This document shows positions 1 to 10,030 of a stretch of 64,000 nt of DNA, in pieces (the stretch's first letter is position 1; the number at the start of each line of letters is the position of its first letter). The DNA is taken from NCBI GenBank assembly GCA_963422465.1, contig OY730171.1, positions 2,666,001 to 2,730,000 on the forward strand, read 5' to 3'. The position numbers were made by a program, and so were the translations under genes. Under the pieces are notes generated by a model. It ran no database searches and was not told where the DNA came from. It saw only the letters and a list, made by a program, of their open reading frames with translations. The stretch comes from Lichina pygmaea. Its lineage: Eukaryota > Ascomycota > Lichinomycetes > Lichinales > Lichinaceae.

Positions 1-294
1 CGCCAGGAAGCAGCCAAGAAGGCAAGAGAAGCATGGAACACACGCCCAGGAAAATATGAGATCCCAACAGCTACCTCTGTTCCAGCTCTACAACCCCCCC
101 CAGTTATGTCTTTCCCTCTCTCTCAGTCTCTACCAGGGGGGAAAAAACGTAAAACAGCTGAGCCAAGCAGAAGCTCAGAGAGACTCAGAGGTGCACTCCC
201 AGAAGTGCAAATTCTTTCTTCAAGATCAGCCAACTCTGGAGGAAAGCTACCAGCTAACTCCTTCAAGATCTTTGATGCTGAGATGTCTGCATGA
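1..294 (+). CDS. LINE ORF1 (gag-like), C-terminal part only
   Basis: Frame 1 is open from the first base to a TGA at 292-294, giving the last 97 residues of an ORF whose start is off the window. The segment is basic and Pro/Ser rich (AREAWNTRPGKYE near its start, GGKKRKTAE in the middle), as in the tails of fungal LINE ORF1 proteins. No knuckle is visible in this part. The stop overlaps the ORF2 start as ATGA, an arrangement that in other LINEs supports ORF2 translation by termination-reinitiation. Confidence 0.75.
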   Translation, partial: RQEAAKKAREAWNTRPGKYEIPTATSVPALQPPPVMSFPLSQSLPGGKKRKTAEPSRSSERLRGALPEVQILSSRSANSGGKLPANSFKIFDAEMSA

Positions 295-3200
295 AAGACA
301 CAAAGCTGACACTTCTCCAGTATAATGTGCAAAAAAGCCAATCAGTCCAAGAGCTACTGCTAGCAACCTCAGCTCTCCAAGAGGTGGACATTATTGCACT
401 TCAAGAGCCCTGGAAAAACCCTCACCTAGAAACAAGCACTTCAACTGTTTTCTCTTCCTTTCTTCCTCTCTACTGTTCAGAGATTGGCAGAACACTTTTT
501 CTTATTAATAAAAATCTGAAACTCTCTTCTCTTCATCCTACCTTCTGGAATAAAGACTTTGTTTCTCTTGAAATCTACTTGGAAAACTCTTCTACTTCTC
601 TTTGGGTACATAATCTCTACTTCACCCCATCAAGTCAAGAAAACTACACAGAGGCATCAGAAGCTCTTCTCTGTTTACTCCAAAATGCTTTACAAGAACA
701 AGGACAACATATTCTTCTCACAGACTCAAATCTTCACCACCCAGACTGGTCAAAGAAAAGAAGACTGTACTCTGAGACTGCAAACAAGTTTCAAGACCTA
801 ATGAAAGATTTAAATCTGGATTTAGCTATTGCACCTTTCACCTCTACCAGAGCAAGATCTCTTTCTGAAAAACCATGTTCTTCTATTGATCTGTCTTTTA
901 TTTCTTCTTCTCTTTCTAACTCTCTGATTTTCTCTAAAGTGGCTCTTCAGTTCTTTCATGGGTCTGACCACAGACCTGTACTAACCTGCCTGGACCTGGA
1001 TCCTCCAAGGAAAATCTGGAAACCAGAAAGAAACTGGAGAACACTGGACTCAAACCTTGCAAGAGTAGAGTGTGAGAAGCTACACCTGCCCTTCCACTTC
1101 CAAGACAAATATGAAGTGGATGAGTACTTGGAGTATCTTGACAACTTTCTCCAAGAAATAGCAAGCAAATCCACACAGCTCCAGAAGCAATCTGGCCACT
1201 CAGTTCCCTGGTGGAATCAAGAGATCCAAAACAAGGTTAAAGAGGAAAGAAGAGTAAGAAGAAAAGTGCAAAAAAGGCAAGCAAGTCAAGAGGAACTTGA
1301 GCAAGCAACTAAGCTCAAGAAAAAGGCAGTCAGAGATGGAAAACAGAACACTTTCAGACACCAAATCCATGAGCTGGCCAGCTCTTCAAAGTTCTGGAAG
1401 CTTGCAAAGTGGGGAAAGTCCAAAGCCAACAAGACTCCTGATCTTCCTCTGGTTCCTGACCTGGAAACACAAGAAGGAATAGCCAAAACCTTTGAGGAAA
1501 AGACTAAAGCCTTCTCACAACAGTTTTTTCCAAAAGCTCTAGTTCCAGAACCAGGCTCAGAAAGCTCCCAGACTATCTCTGAGATACAGCTCTCCCAGGA
1601 GGTAACATGTGAAGAAGTGGAGCAAATTCTGGCCAAGAAGAAACGTTTCACAGCAGGAGGGAGAGATAAGCTGCCAAATGGATTTCTGAGAGCTCTGGGG
1701 CCTAGGTTCTGCCAAGCTCTAGCTATTCTGACTTCAACATGCTGGAAACTGGAGTACTTCCCTGAAAGATTCAAGAGTGCAAAAACAGTCTGCTTGAGGA
1801 AACCTGGCAAGGGAACCTACAATCAAGCTAAAGCCTGGCGCCCTATAGCTCTGCTAAACACAACAGGCAAGCTGATGGAAGCTATTGCTGCAGCCAGACT
1901 AAGCAAGATAGCAGAAGAAGCTGGACTATTGCCAGATATCCAGATGGGCTTTAGGAAAGGAAGATCCACAGAAGCAGCACTTTTCCTTCTAACCTCCCAA
2001 GTGGAAAAAGTCTGGAAGGAAGGCATGGTTGCATCCCTACTCTCACTGGATATCTCAGGAGCCTATGACAGAGTTCTCCCCAAGATACTACAGCAAATTC
2101 TGAAAAGAAAAGGAATACCTGCCTGGCTAGCTTCCTGGATCTACTCCTTCTGTGATAAGCGCTCTACCACTCTTGTCTTTGATGATTCTGAGTCTTATTC
2201 TATTCCTATTCATTGTGGAGTTTCTCAAGGTTCTCCATTATCCCCTATTCTTTTTCTATTCTACATTTCTGAATTGCATGAGACTGTGCATACTCCCTCT
2301 TCTGGTGTATCTGCCCTGGGGTTTGCAGATGATACAAATCTGCTTGCTTTTGGTCACTCCTTGAAAAGTAACCTTCTGAAGTTAAAGAACACACACCACA
2401 AATGTCTATCCTGGGCTGCAAGACATGGAATGGTCTTCTCACCTGAGAAATATGAAATACTTCATTTTTCCAGAAGAAGATCAGACAATCTTCAGCTCAA
2501 GCTCAGACTGGGGAATGTGATTCTCAAACCAAAAGAAGAAGTGTGAGTACTTGGAGTGTACCTAGATGCAAAGCTCCACTGGCACAAACACCAGAGGATT
2601 ATTCTTCAAAAAGCACAGAAAGCACTCTCTTCTCTTTCTAGAACTTCCTATTCTACTTGGGGCTTTCCAGTTCACACATCACGTCTGGTGTACACTGCTA
2701 TACTGAGATCTCTACTGAGCTATGCAGTGGGGATCTGGTTTAACCCTCTAAGAAAATCCTCCAATATCTCTTCTCTTGTTTCATTTCAAAACAGATGCCT
2801 AAGACTTATTGGGGGTGCCTTCAAAGCCACTCCTTCTTTTCTATTAGAGAGTGAGCTTTTTCTTCTACCTCTAGACCTATACTTTAAATTTCGCACTGCC
2901 TGTTTTCTTTCTTCTATTCAAAACTCCCCTCTCAAATACTTTCTTGACAGTATCTTTTCCACTATTTCCAGCTATGCCTCTCTCTTGAAGAAACCTTTAA
3001 AGGAATCCTCAACTATCTCTCCTAAGTGGAAATTCACTTGGTTAAGTCAAATAACTACTAACCAGGCTAGTTCAAAGAAAGAACTACAAAAGCTCTTTAC
3101 TAAAGAGTGGGAAGACCAATGGGAAGAGAAGAAAAGAAGAAGCTATCCAGGCTGGCAGACTTTCTGTCAAAAGCCACACAAAAACAATCTGAAGCTCTAC

Positions 3201-3533
3201 AAAGAGTTACAGAAAGCTGAGGCAAGTCTGCTACTGCAAATCAGGACTGGAAGAATTGGTCTGGCAAGTTTTCTTTTCAGAGCTGGAGCTCCTGACTTCC
3301 CTACCCCACTATGTGTGTGTGGCCAAGCAGAAGAAACTGCAAAATATATCACCTCTTCATGCTCTCTTTATTCAAGACAAAGACAACAAGTCTCTTTTAA
3401 TCCCCAAGACTTCACCACTATTATTTCAAACCCAGAGCTACTACAGAAGTTCTTGTACTGGTTTATGTCTTTGAAAAGACTAAACCAGTTTAATCTAGCT
3501 TTCAAACTCCACTATTCCCAATCCAATACCTAG
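291..3533 (+). pseudogene. LINE ORF2: endonuclease / reverse transcriptase / zinc knuckle, one internal stop
   Basis: One frame runs 1,080 codons from the ATG at 291 to the TAG at 3531-3533, with a single in-frame TGA at 2544-2546 (VKEEV-stop-VLGVYLD; the family usually has Arg there, so CGA to TGA fits). Residues 1-235 are an apurinic-type endonuclease: QYNV near 10, QEPW near 38, SDHRP at 225-229. The RT follows, with GFRKGRST, SLDISGAYDRV, CGVSQGSPLSPILF and FADD at 678-681 (2322-2333). Near the C-terminus CVCG...TSSC resembles the LINE CCHC knuckle, but Tyr stands where His is usual, again explicable by C to T. Nearly intact, so a recent insertion that is probably inactive as read. Confidence 0.88.
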
Positions 3534-3710
3534 ATTCTCTTCTCTTACCAGAAACTTCAAGATTCCTTTTGTTACATTCCCTAGTCACACCCTGCCTTCA
3601 GTTTTTATCCCTTCAAAGGTTTTCTGAAGGAGTTCACTATTAGCTAGAAGATCTGCATGGCTGTAAAGCTACTACCAGTGTAAGAATCAAATAAATAAAT
3701 AAATAAATAA

Positions 3711-4167
3711 ACATGACCATCAGGGCGTTGTTGTCCCAGTCAGTCAGTACTGAGTATTGCTTGAACTGCGTGGTGTACTCTGCAGCTGAGCATTGTTGTT
3801 TGATGTGCTGGATCATTTGTATAGCCACTTTGTCTTTGTTAGATAGTCCAAGGATCCTTTTGATCTTGTCCTTGAATCACATCTATTTTGTCATCCATTC
3901 TGTCATACTGTCATAGTCTCTGTTTCCTGAGAGATGTTTGTTGACGTAGGGCTTGATCCATTGATGAGCATTACCTCTCATGTAAGTGGTTGCAAAGAGG
4001 GGCCACTTCTCCTTAGGCAGCTTTGTCTCTGGTTGGAATTGAAAGTAGACTTGGAGTTGCATAAGCCAGTCGTCAACCTTGTTTCTTTCACTGTAGAACA
4101 GGTCTGGCTTGGTGACACTAATCTTTCTATCTGGGAAGTTGGGGTTGGTTGCTCCTGAGGTACTCAT
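3711..4167 (-). pseudogene. Ty3 chromovirus gag, 5' part, interrupted by the LINE
   Basis: Fossil. Minus-strand gag start (MSTSGATNPNFPDRK...) beginning 18 bp inside LTR A and running left until the LINE junction. It encodes the gag N-domain seen in the other copies (KVDDWLMQLQVYFQF, KEKWPLFATTYMRGNA). The remainder of this copy lies left of the LINE and outside the window. It belongs to an element that shares LTR A with its right-hand neighbour. Confidence 0.8.
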
Positions 4168-4185
4168 CCTTGAGGGTCTTCAAAG

Positions 4186-4784
4186 TGTTGCAGTCTGTAC
4201 CATGCTGTCCTAACTGAGTATAGGATTAAGGGCAAGATGTGGAAGGCAGGTTGGTTCTTGCAGGAGAGGAGTGTCAAGGAGTGCAAAGAGGTTTGGTGGA
4301 ACATGGTGGTGACACCTGATCAATAGCTTCATACAAAAGGATTGTATTGAAGTAGATCTAGTTGTCTGGATCACAACATGAGTTGAAGACAATTGTTCTA
4401 TAAGAGAACTATCGCCAGACTATATAGTGCTGGCCTGTCAAGATGATCAAGATTGTCTTGACAGTCTTGACATCAAGACAGGTGAGATTGTCTTGACAGT
4501 CCCACCATGTTATGCACCCTGCGTCAAGACAGGTGAGATTGTCTTGATGCTTCATGCACACTGTGTCAAGACTGGTGAGACTGTCTTGATGCTTCCTGCA
4601 TCCTGCATCAAGACTGGTGAGATTGTCTTGATGCTTCATGCATGCTGCGTCAAGCTGCCTGTGTATGTCTTGACAGTCATGTGACCCCTTGTTGGTTGGT
4701 CACTTGACTTCCATGGTGTCCTCTTGCCTGGCCCGCAGCCTGATTGCCTATAAATAAGTCGCTCCTATCCCAGGGGTTGTAACA
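4186..4784 (-). repeat. LTR A of Ty3 family (599 bp, 4 palindrome units)
   Basis: Boundaries come from alignment of four copies: each begins TGTTG and ends TAACA on the plus strand (TGTTA...CAACA in element orientation). LTR A is both the 5' LTR of the gag fragment on its left and the 3' LTR of the internal region on its right. It has four copies of the roughly 42-bp unit (about 4470-4660). A TATAAATA box at 4749-4756 faces right, towards the antisense ORF. Confidence 0.85.
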
Positions 4785-4828
4785 CTACCCTTCTCTCCTT
4801 CATTCATTGTCCTGATGAATTCTTGAGT

Positions 4829-5300
4829 ATGTCTGCAAAATCACATGCCTCTGCTTACTGAAACTAACTGGCAGCCCAGATCTGTGATCATAACTTTGTG
4901 TCACTTGCTCTGTGTGACTTCTGTGTTTTGAACCACAAGCCCTGCTTCCAAATGTCTGACAACAACGATAAGTTGAAGTGCGCTGAATACACTTGTTGTG
5001 GGAAGTCCTGTGTGTTGCTTTCTTGGGAGTCACTGAACATGACCCGAGATAACCTTTGTGAGGATTTAGCTGTTGATGAGGCTAAGCGGAATGCTCTTGT
5101 TGAGCAGCTTGCCAAGCTGCAGGCTTGTGTGTCCCGAAAGTGAAAGGTTCTTGAAGGTGCTGAGGGTTGAGCAAAGAAGAAGCTCCAGTGCCTTGTTGCT
5201 GAAATAGAGGTGGATGGTGAAGACTTGTCGGTGACAGTTATTAACATGTCTGTGCTGCAGGCCAAGCTGTTCAGTCCTACTTCTGCTGGAACTGCTGCAG
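4829..5300 (+). pseudogene. Antisense ORF of the Ty3 element, Zn2Cys6-like (older copy)
   Basis: Fossil within the LTR element, on the strand opposite gag-pol. The ATG at 4829 lies 73 bp after the LTR box TATAAATA. The product starts with a basic segment (MSAKS...), then shows the spacing C-X2-C-X6-C-X11-C-X2-C-X6-C, within the range of fungal Zn(II)2Cys6 binuclear clusters (LCDFCVLNHKPC, then KLKCAE...GKSC). A Glu/Lys/Ala helical segment follows. Broken. From memory, similar antisense ORFs occur near Ty3 elements in ascomycetes, but I know of no assigned function. Confidence 0.6.
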
Positions 5301-8300
5301 GAGGAGCTGGCAGTTCACGAGGTTCCTGAGTGGTTCCCAGGTATTTTCCGAGTCTGGGTAGTTTTTCCACTTGACAAGGTATCACTGACCTTTTCTCTTC
5401 AGGATCTGTTTGACCTTGAATTCCTGTTCTTCCTCTGGTTGGTAATGAAATGTTTCCTGCAAGGGTGTGCTCTGGTCAGCTAATTCAATTATTGAGATGT
5501 GAAAGTTTGGGTGTACCTGAGTGTCTCTTGGTAGCCACAGTCTGACGTTGACTGGTCCAGTTCTTTCTTCGACTGAAAATAGTCTGACCTTGACATAGTC
5601 CAGTTTCTTTGTTCTTGGTTTCTTGACTTTCAAATTTTTTGTGAGGAGGTAGACTTTATCCCCCTTCTTCAGCTGAGGTGCTATTTTTGATTTTTTGTCT
5701 ATTTGGTGTTACATCTTTTCTGAGGTCTCTTGAAGGTAATACCTCATCATTGTGTGTGTTTGTTGTAGGAGCTTGTCATGTTGGAGTGCTTTCTCTGTGT
5801 TTGGTGAAGCTCTGCTTGGCATTCTGATGTTTGCGTGTTGTCCAAAATTGGCAAAGAATAGTGATTCCTTTGTTGAGTCTGATCTGTGCTGGTTGATTGC
5901 CAGCTGTGCCACCGGTAATAACTGTACCCAATTGCTGTGGGTCTGGTTGATGTAATGCCGCAAATAAGTCTCCAGGACTTGGTTTACTCACTCTGTCTGG
6001 CTGTCAGTTTGTGGGTGATAGGCTGTAGATATTTTGGGTTTTGTTCCCATGGCTGCACTGATTGTTTTCCAGTAGTTGGATGTGAAGAGTTTGTCTCTGT
6101 CTGTAATGATCATGATTGGAACTCTGTGGTCCCTGACTAATCTGTCCAGTAGGAGGTGTCCCAACTGCTCTGCTGTGTGGGTTTCCTTGAATAGTACCAC
6201 TATTAGGTATTTTGTGAATCTGTCCACAATCACCATAATTAAGTTGTAGGTGATTCCTGTGACTGGGTCTTTGGACTTGGGTAGCTTTGTGATAAAGTCC
6301 ATTGACATGTCTTCCCAAGAGCTTCTTGGTATTATGTTCAGGTGTCTCTCTCCGTATAGCTTATGTCTTCTATGTTTGTTTTTCTGGCATAGTAGACACT
6401 TGCTGATGTAGCTTGTGACATGTTGTCAGAGGTTGATGACATTGTTCCCTGCCTGTTGGATAAGGTCTGTGGTTTTGGTGATTCCTGGGTGACCATGTGC
6501 TGGATTATTGTGGTAGTTCCTTATTAGTTCTTCAGTGTCTTCTGCTGTGAGCTTGTTGATCTGTGGTTAAGGTACCAGGTTTCCTTGCTGGTCCTGCTGT
6601 AAGATTATTCCTTGGTGTTCATCATCTTCCATGTGGTTGTTTTGTCAGCTTAGTGTGTCTGCTCTCCTATTGTCTTGTCCAGGGGTGTACAAGATCTTGA
6701 ACTTGTGTTGCCCTAGGAGTTCAGCCCATCTGACTTGTTGTCTGTTCAGCTTCTTGGTTGTCATGAACGTTGTCAGATTCTTATAGTCTGTGAGAATAGT
6801 GAGTTCAGAACTGCTTTCTGCATACACTCTCCAATGTTTGAGTGTGTTGAAAACTGCCAGTAGCTCTTTGTTGTGGATATCATAGTTTCATTCTGCTTGT
6901 GTTATTTTTCGTGAGTAGTAGGCAACTGGGTACCACTTGCCGTCTGCCTGTTGGCATAAGCATGCTCCCACTGCCTGATCTGAAGTGTCCATCTTGATTC
7001 ATGTCAGTTGGCCTGTCTTGAAGTTGAGGAGAACTGGTTTCTTGGCGCAAGTGTCCTTGAGCTGCTGGAATACTTTTTGTTGTCTCTCCGTCCACCAGTA
7101 CTCCACATCCTTCTTTGTGAGTTCTGTCAGTGGTATTGCTGTCTGTGAGTAGTTCTTGATGAACTGTCAGTTGAAGTTGGCAAATCCTAGGAAGGCTTGT
7201 ACTTCCTTAACTGATGTTGGTGTTGGCTATTGTTAAATCACTTTGATTTTCTCAGGGTCAATCTTGATCCCTTCAATTCCTATGATGTATCTGAGGAATT
7301 CAACTTCCAGTTTGTTGAACTTGTATTTCTTTGGGTTAAGCTTGAGCCCTACCTCTTGTAGACATCATAGAACATCCTTCACATGTTTGGTATATTCCTG
7401 TTGCGTGTTTGAGTAGACAAGAATGTTGTCCAGGTAGGTGATAGCTGTTTGGTCCAGGTATGCTCTGATGATGTTGTTGATCAATACTTGACATGTTGCT
7501 GGTGTGTTCGTGAGTCTGAATGGCATAACCAGATACTCGTAGTGTCTGTATCAGGTTCTGAAGGCTGTCTTCCATTCTTCTCCTTCTTTCATGCGTATCA
7601 GGTTGTATGCTCCTTTCAAGTCCAGCTTGGTAAAGATTGTAGCTTGGCTGATCTTGTCTTGCAATTTGTTCACATTTGGCAACAGATATCAGTTTTTGAT
7701 GGTAATGTTGTTGAGTTTCCTGTAATCCACACAAAGTCGAAGACTTCCATCTTTCTTTGGTGCAAATAGTATCAGGTATCCTGCTGGCAATTGAGATTCT
7801 TGAATGAAACTCTTTTTCAGGTTTTCCTCCAGGTACTTGTGAAGTACTTGGAGCTCTTTCTCTGATAACTGGTAAATTGGTCCAAATCCTGGCTCTGTCC
7901 CTGGTTGCAACTTGATCTCATAATCCCAAGGTTGGTGCTTAGGCAACACTGCTGTTGTTGTCTCTTCCTGAAAGAGGTTATCATACCCAGGTCAGTACTC
8001 TTCAGGGATCTCCAGAGGGTTAACAACTTCCTCTCTCTTCATCTCTGACTGTTTGGCCACCTGGTTCTGGGGTGTGCCTGTCAAGGTGGACTTCTTCTCT
8101 TGAGAGTTGTCCTTTCTGTCAGTGAGGTTCCACTGAGGACTCCTTCCCTCATCTGTCTACACCTTCTGTGGCTGGTAACAGGTCTGAGCTGTGTTGTTAG
8201 TGCAGTTCCTAAATGTGAGTACTTCTGTCCTCCAGTTAACAACTGGGTTGTGTTTCTTTAGCCAAGGCATCCCCAAATAGATATCCTGAGTGGCCAACTT

Positions 8301-8560
8301 GATGATATCAAGGTGGATCCTTTCAGCATAGTGTCTGGTAACTATTTCCATTGGCTGCGTCTCATGGCAGACTAGCTCTGTCTGTCCATTTACTATCGTG
8401 AGCTGATAGTGCTGCTGCTTGCATCTTCTTCCAGTGCTGAGGGTGTCGTAAAGTTGTCTTGAAATGTAGTTTCCACTGGCTCCAGAGTCAACAAGTGTGT
8501 ATGTCTGTACTGGCGTGTTGGTGTGTAGTGACACAGGCAATCGCAGGTGCTTTGCATTGC
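5270..8560 (-). pseudogene. Ty3 chromovirus pol, older copy
   Basis: Fossil. Reading right to left: protease with DSGAS at about 8157-8560; RT about 7100-7950 ([39 protein letters not shown]); RNase H about 6640-7095; integrase about 5709-6318 (MDFITKLPKS, DRFTKY, TAYHPQTDSQTE); the GPY/F region; and a C-terminal chromodomain at about 5270-5430 ([17 protein letters not shown]). The chromodomain places it in the chromovirus branch of Ty3/Gypsy. Broken at many places. Confidence 0.85.
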
Positions 8561-8608
8561 TAGGGGTTATGTTGTTGAGCTCCCGATGTCACCCCTTGAC
8601 AAGGAAGT

Positions 8609-8881
8609 TCAGTCTTTTCCTGATTGAAGTGTCTTTCCACTGACTGGGCAATAGGTCCAGCCATTCCCATCAGTTCTGAGGAATCTGTTCATGAATTTGT
8701 CTTGCTGATGCTTGTCACATCCAGGCTTGAGGCAGTACTGCCAATTGTTGATGTAGCAGTTGTGGTTGTTACCTTGCTGTAGGAACATAAGGTGTTTGTG
8801 CCAATCATGTGTGTGCCCAGGGAATGCGGTGTGTTGGTGTTTGTCCCAAAGATAGATCTCACACACATCCTTCTTGCAATT
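8609..8881 (-). pseudogene. W-C-C-H zinc module, 3' half, cut by nested insertion
   Basis: Fossil. Carries two of the three W-X2-C-X4-C-X2-H-type units described for the nested copy (13347-13830), including NNWQYCLKPGCDKH. The open region stops where LTR B of the younger element begins; the missing N-terminal half lies at 15508-15712, beyond the insertion. Confidence 0.75.
8877..8881. repeat. Target-site duplication CAATT, left copy
   Basis: CAATT abuts the TGTTG terminus of LTR B; the identical CAATT follows the TAACA terminus of LTR C at 15508-15512. In the uninterrupted family sequence (about 13614-13618) CAATT occurs once. Five bp is usual for Ty3 integrases. Confidence 0.9.
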
Positions 8882-9522
8882 TGTTGTGGTCTGTACTGTA
8901 CTGTCCTATCCGAGTATAGGATTAGGGCGAGAGGTGGAAGGCGGGTTGGTTCTCGCAGGAGAGGAGTGTCAAGGAGTGCGAAGGGGTTTGGTGGAACATG
9001 GTGGTGGTGACACCTGATCAATGGCTTCGTACAAAAGGATTGTATTGAAGTAGATCTAGTTGTCTGGATCACAACCTGAGTTGAAGATGATTGTTCCATA
9101 AGGGAACTATCACCAGACTATATAGTGCTGGCCTGTCAAGATGATTGATTGTCTTGACAGTCTTGACATCAAGACAGGTGAGATTGTCTTGACAGTCCCA
9201 CTATGTTATGCACCCTGCGTCAAGACTGGTGAGATTGTCTTGATGCTTCATGCATCCTGTGTCAAGACTGGTGAGATTGTCTTGATACTTCATGCATCCT
9301 GCGTCAAGACTGGTGAGATTGTCTTGATGCTTCATGCATCCTGTGTTGAGACTGGTGAGATTGTCTTGATGCTTCATGCATACTGTGTCGAGACTCCTGT
9401 GTGTGTCTTGACAGTCACGTGACCCCTTGTTGGTTGGTCACTTGACTTCCATGGTGTCCTCTTGCCTGGCCCGCGGCCTGATTGCCTATAAATGAGTGGC
9501 TCCTATCCTCTGGGTCGTAACA
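8882..9522 (-). repeat. LTR B (3' LTR of nested element, 641 bp, 5 units)
   Basis: TGTTG...TAACA on the plus strand. Five 42-bp palindrome units at about 9171-9400, CACGTG at 9416-9421 and an outward TATAAATG at 9487-9494. The ATG of the antisense ORF follows at 9567. Confidence 0.88.
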
Positions 9523-9566
9523 CTACCCTCCTCTCCTTCATTCATTGTCCTGATGAATTCTTGAGT

Positions 9567-10030
9567 ATGTCTGCAAAATCACGTGCCTCTGCTTACCGAA
9601 ACCAACTGGCAGCCCAGATCTGTGATCATAACTTTGTGTCACTTGCTCTGTGTAACTTCTGTGTTTTGAACCACAAGCCCTGCTTCTGAATGTCTGACAA
9701 CAATGATAAGTTGAAGTGCGCTGAATGCACTTGTTGTGGGAAGTCCTGTGTGTCACTTTCTTGGGAGTTGTTGAACATGACTTGAGATAACCTTTGTGAG
9801 GATTTGGCTGTTGATGAGGCCAAGCGGGATGCTCTTGTTGAGCAGCTTGCCGAGCTGCAGGCTCGTGTGTCCTGAAAGTGAAAGGTTCTTGAGGGTGCTG
9901 AGAGTTGAGCAAAGAAGAAGCTCCAGTGCCTTGTTGCTGAAATGGAGGTGGATAGTGAAGACTTGTCGGCAACAGTTATTGACATGTCTGCGCTGCAGGC
10001 TGAGCTATTCAGTCCTGCTTCTGCCAGAAC
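9567..10030 (+). pseudogene. Antisense Zn2Cys6-like ORF of the nested Ty3 copy
   Basis: Fossil; homologous to 4829-5300. Starts MSAKSRASAYRNQLAAQICD after the LTR B TATA-like box. The first half of the cluster reads LCNFCVLNHKPC and the second KLKCAECTCCGKSC, keeping the Zn2Cys6 spacing, followed by a Glu/Lys/Ala-rich helix and an acidic segment (EMEVDSEDL). Broken. It lies between the 3' LTR and the chromodomain end of pol and is transcribed, if at all, opposite to gag-pol. Confidence 0.6.

Larger units (their letters stand above)
1..3710 (+). mobile_element. LINE (Tad1/I-like), 5' end outside window, nested in a Ty3 gag
   Basis: Non-LTR retrotransposon in sense orientation. In order it holds the end of ORF1 (1-294), ORF2 with endonuclease, reverse transcriptase and a C-terminal zinc knuckle (291-3533), a 3' UTR, and an (AAAT)n tail at about 3689-3710. 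From 3711 the sequence is the gag region of a minus-strand Ty3 element (the same text occurs uninterrupted at about 14391 in another copy), so the LINE inserted there. The target-site duplication would lie left of the window. CpG is almost absent over the whole element, unlike the host genes. Two-ORF structure, EN type and knuckle fit fungal Tad1-like LINEs; the clade name is my inference. Confidence 0.9.

Noticed and set aside
4470-4660. CRISPR-like regular repeats in the LTRs
   Set aside because: Units are contiguous 42-bp minisatellite copies without unique spacers, inside an LTR, in a eukaryote.
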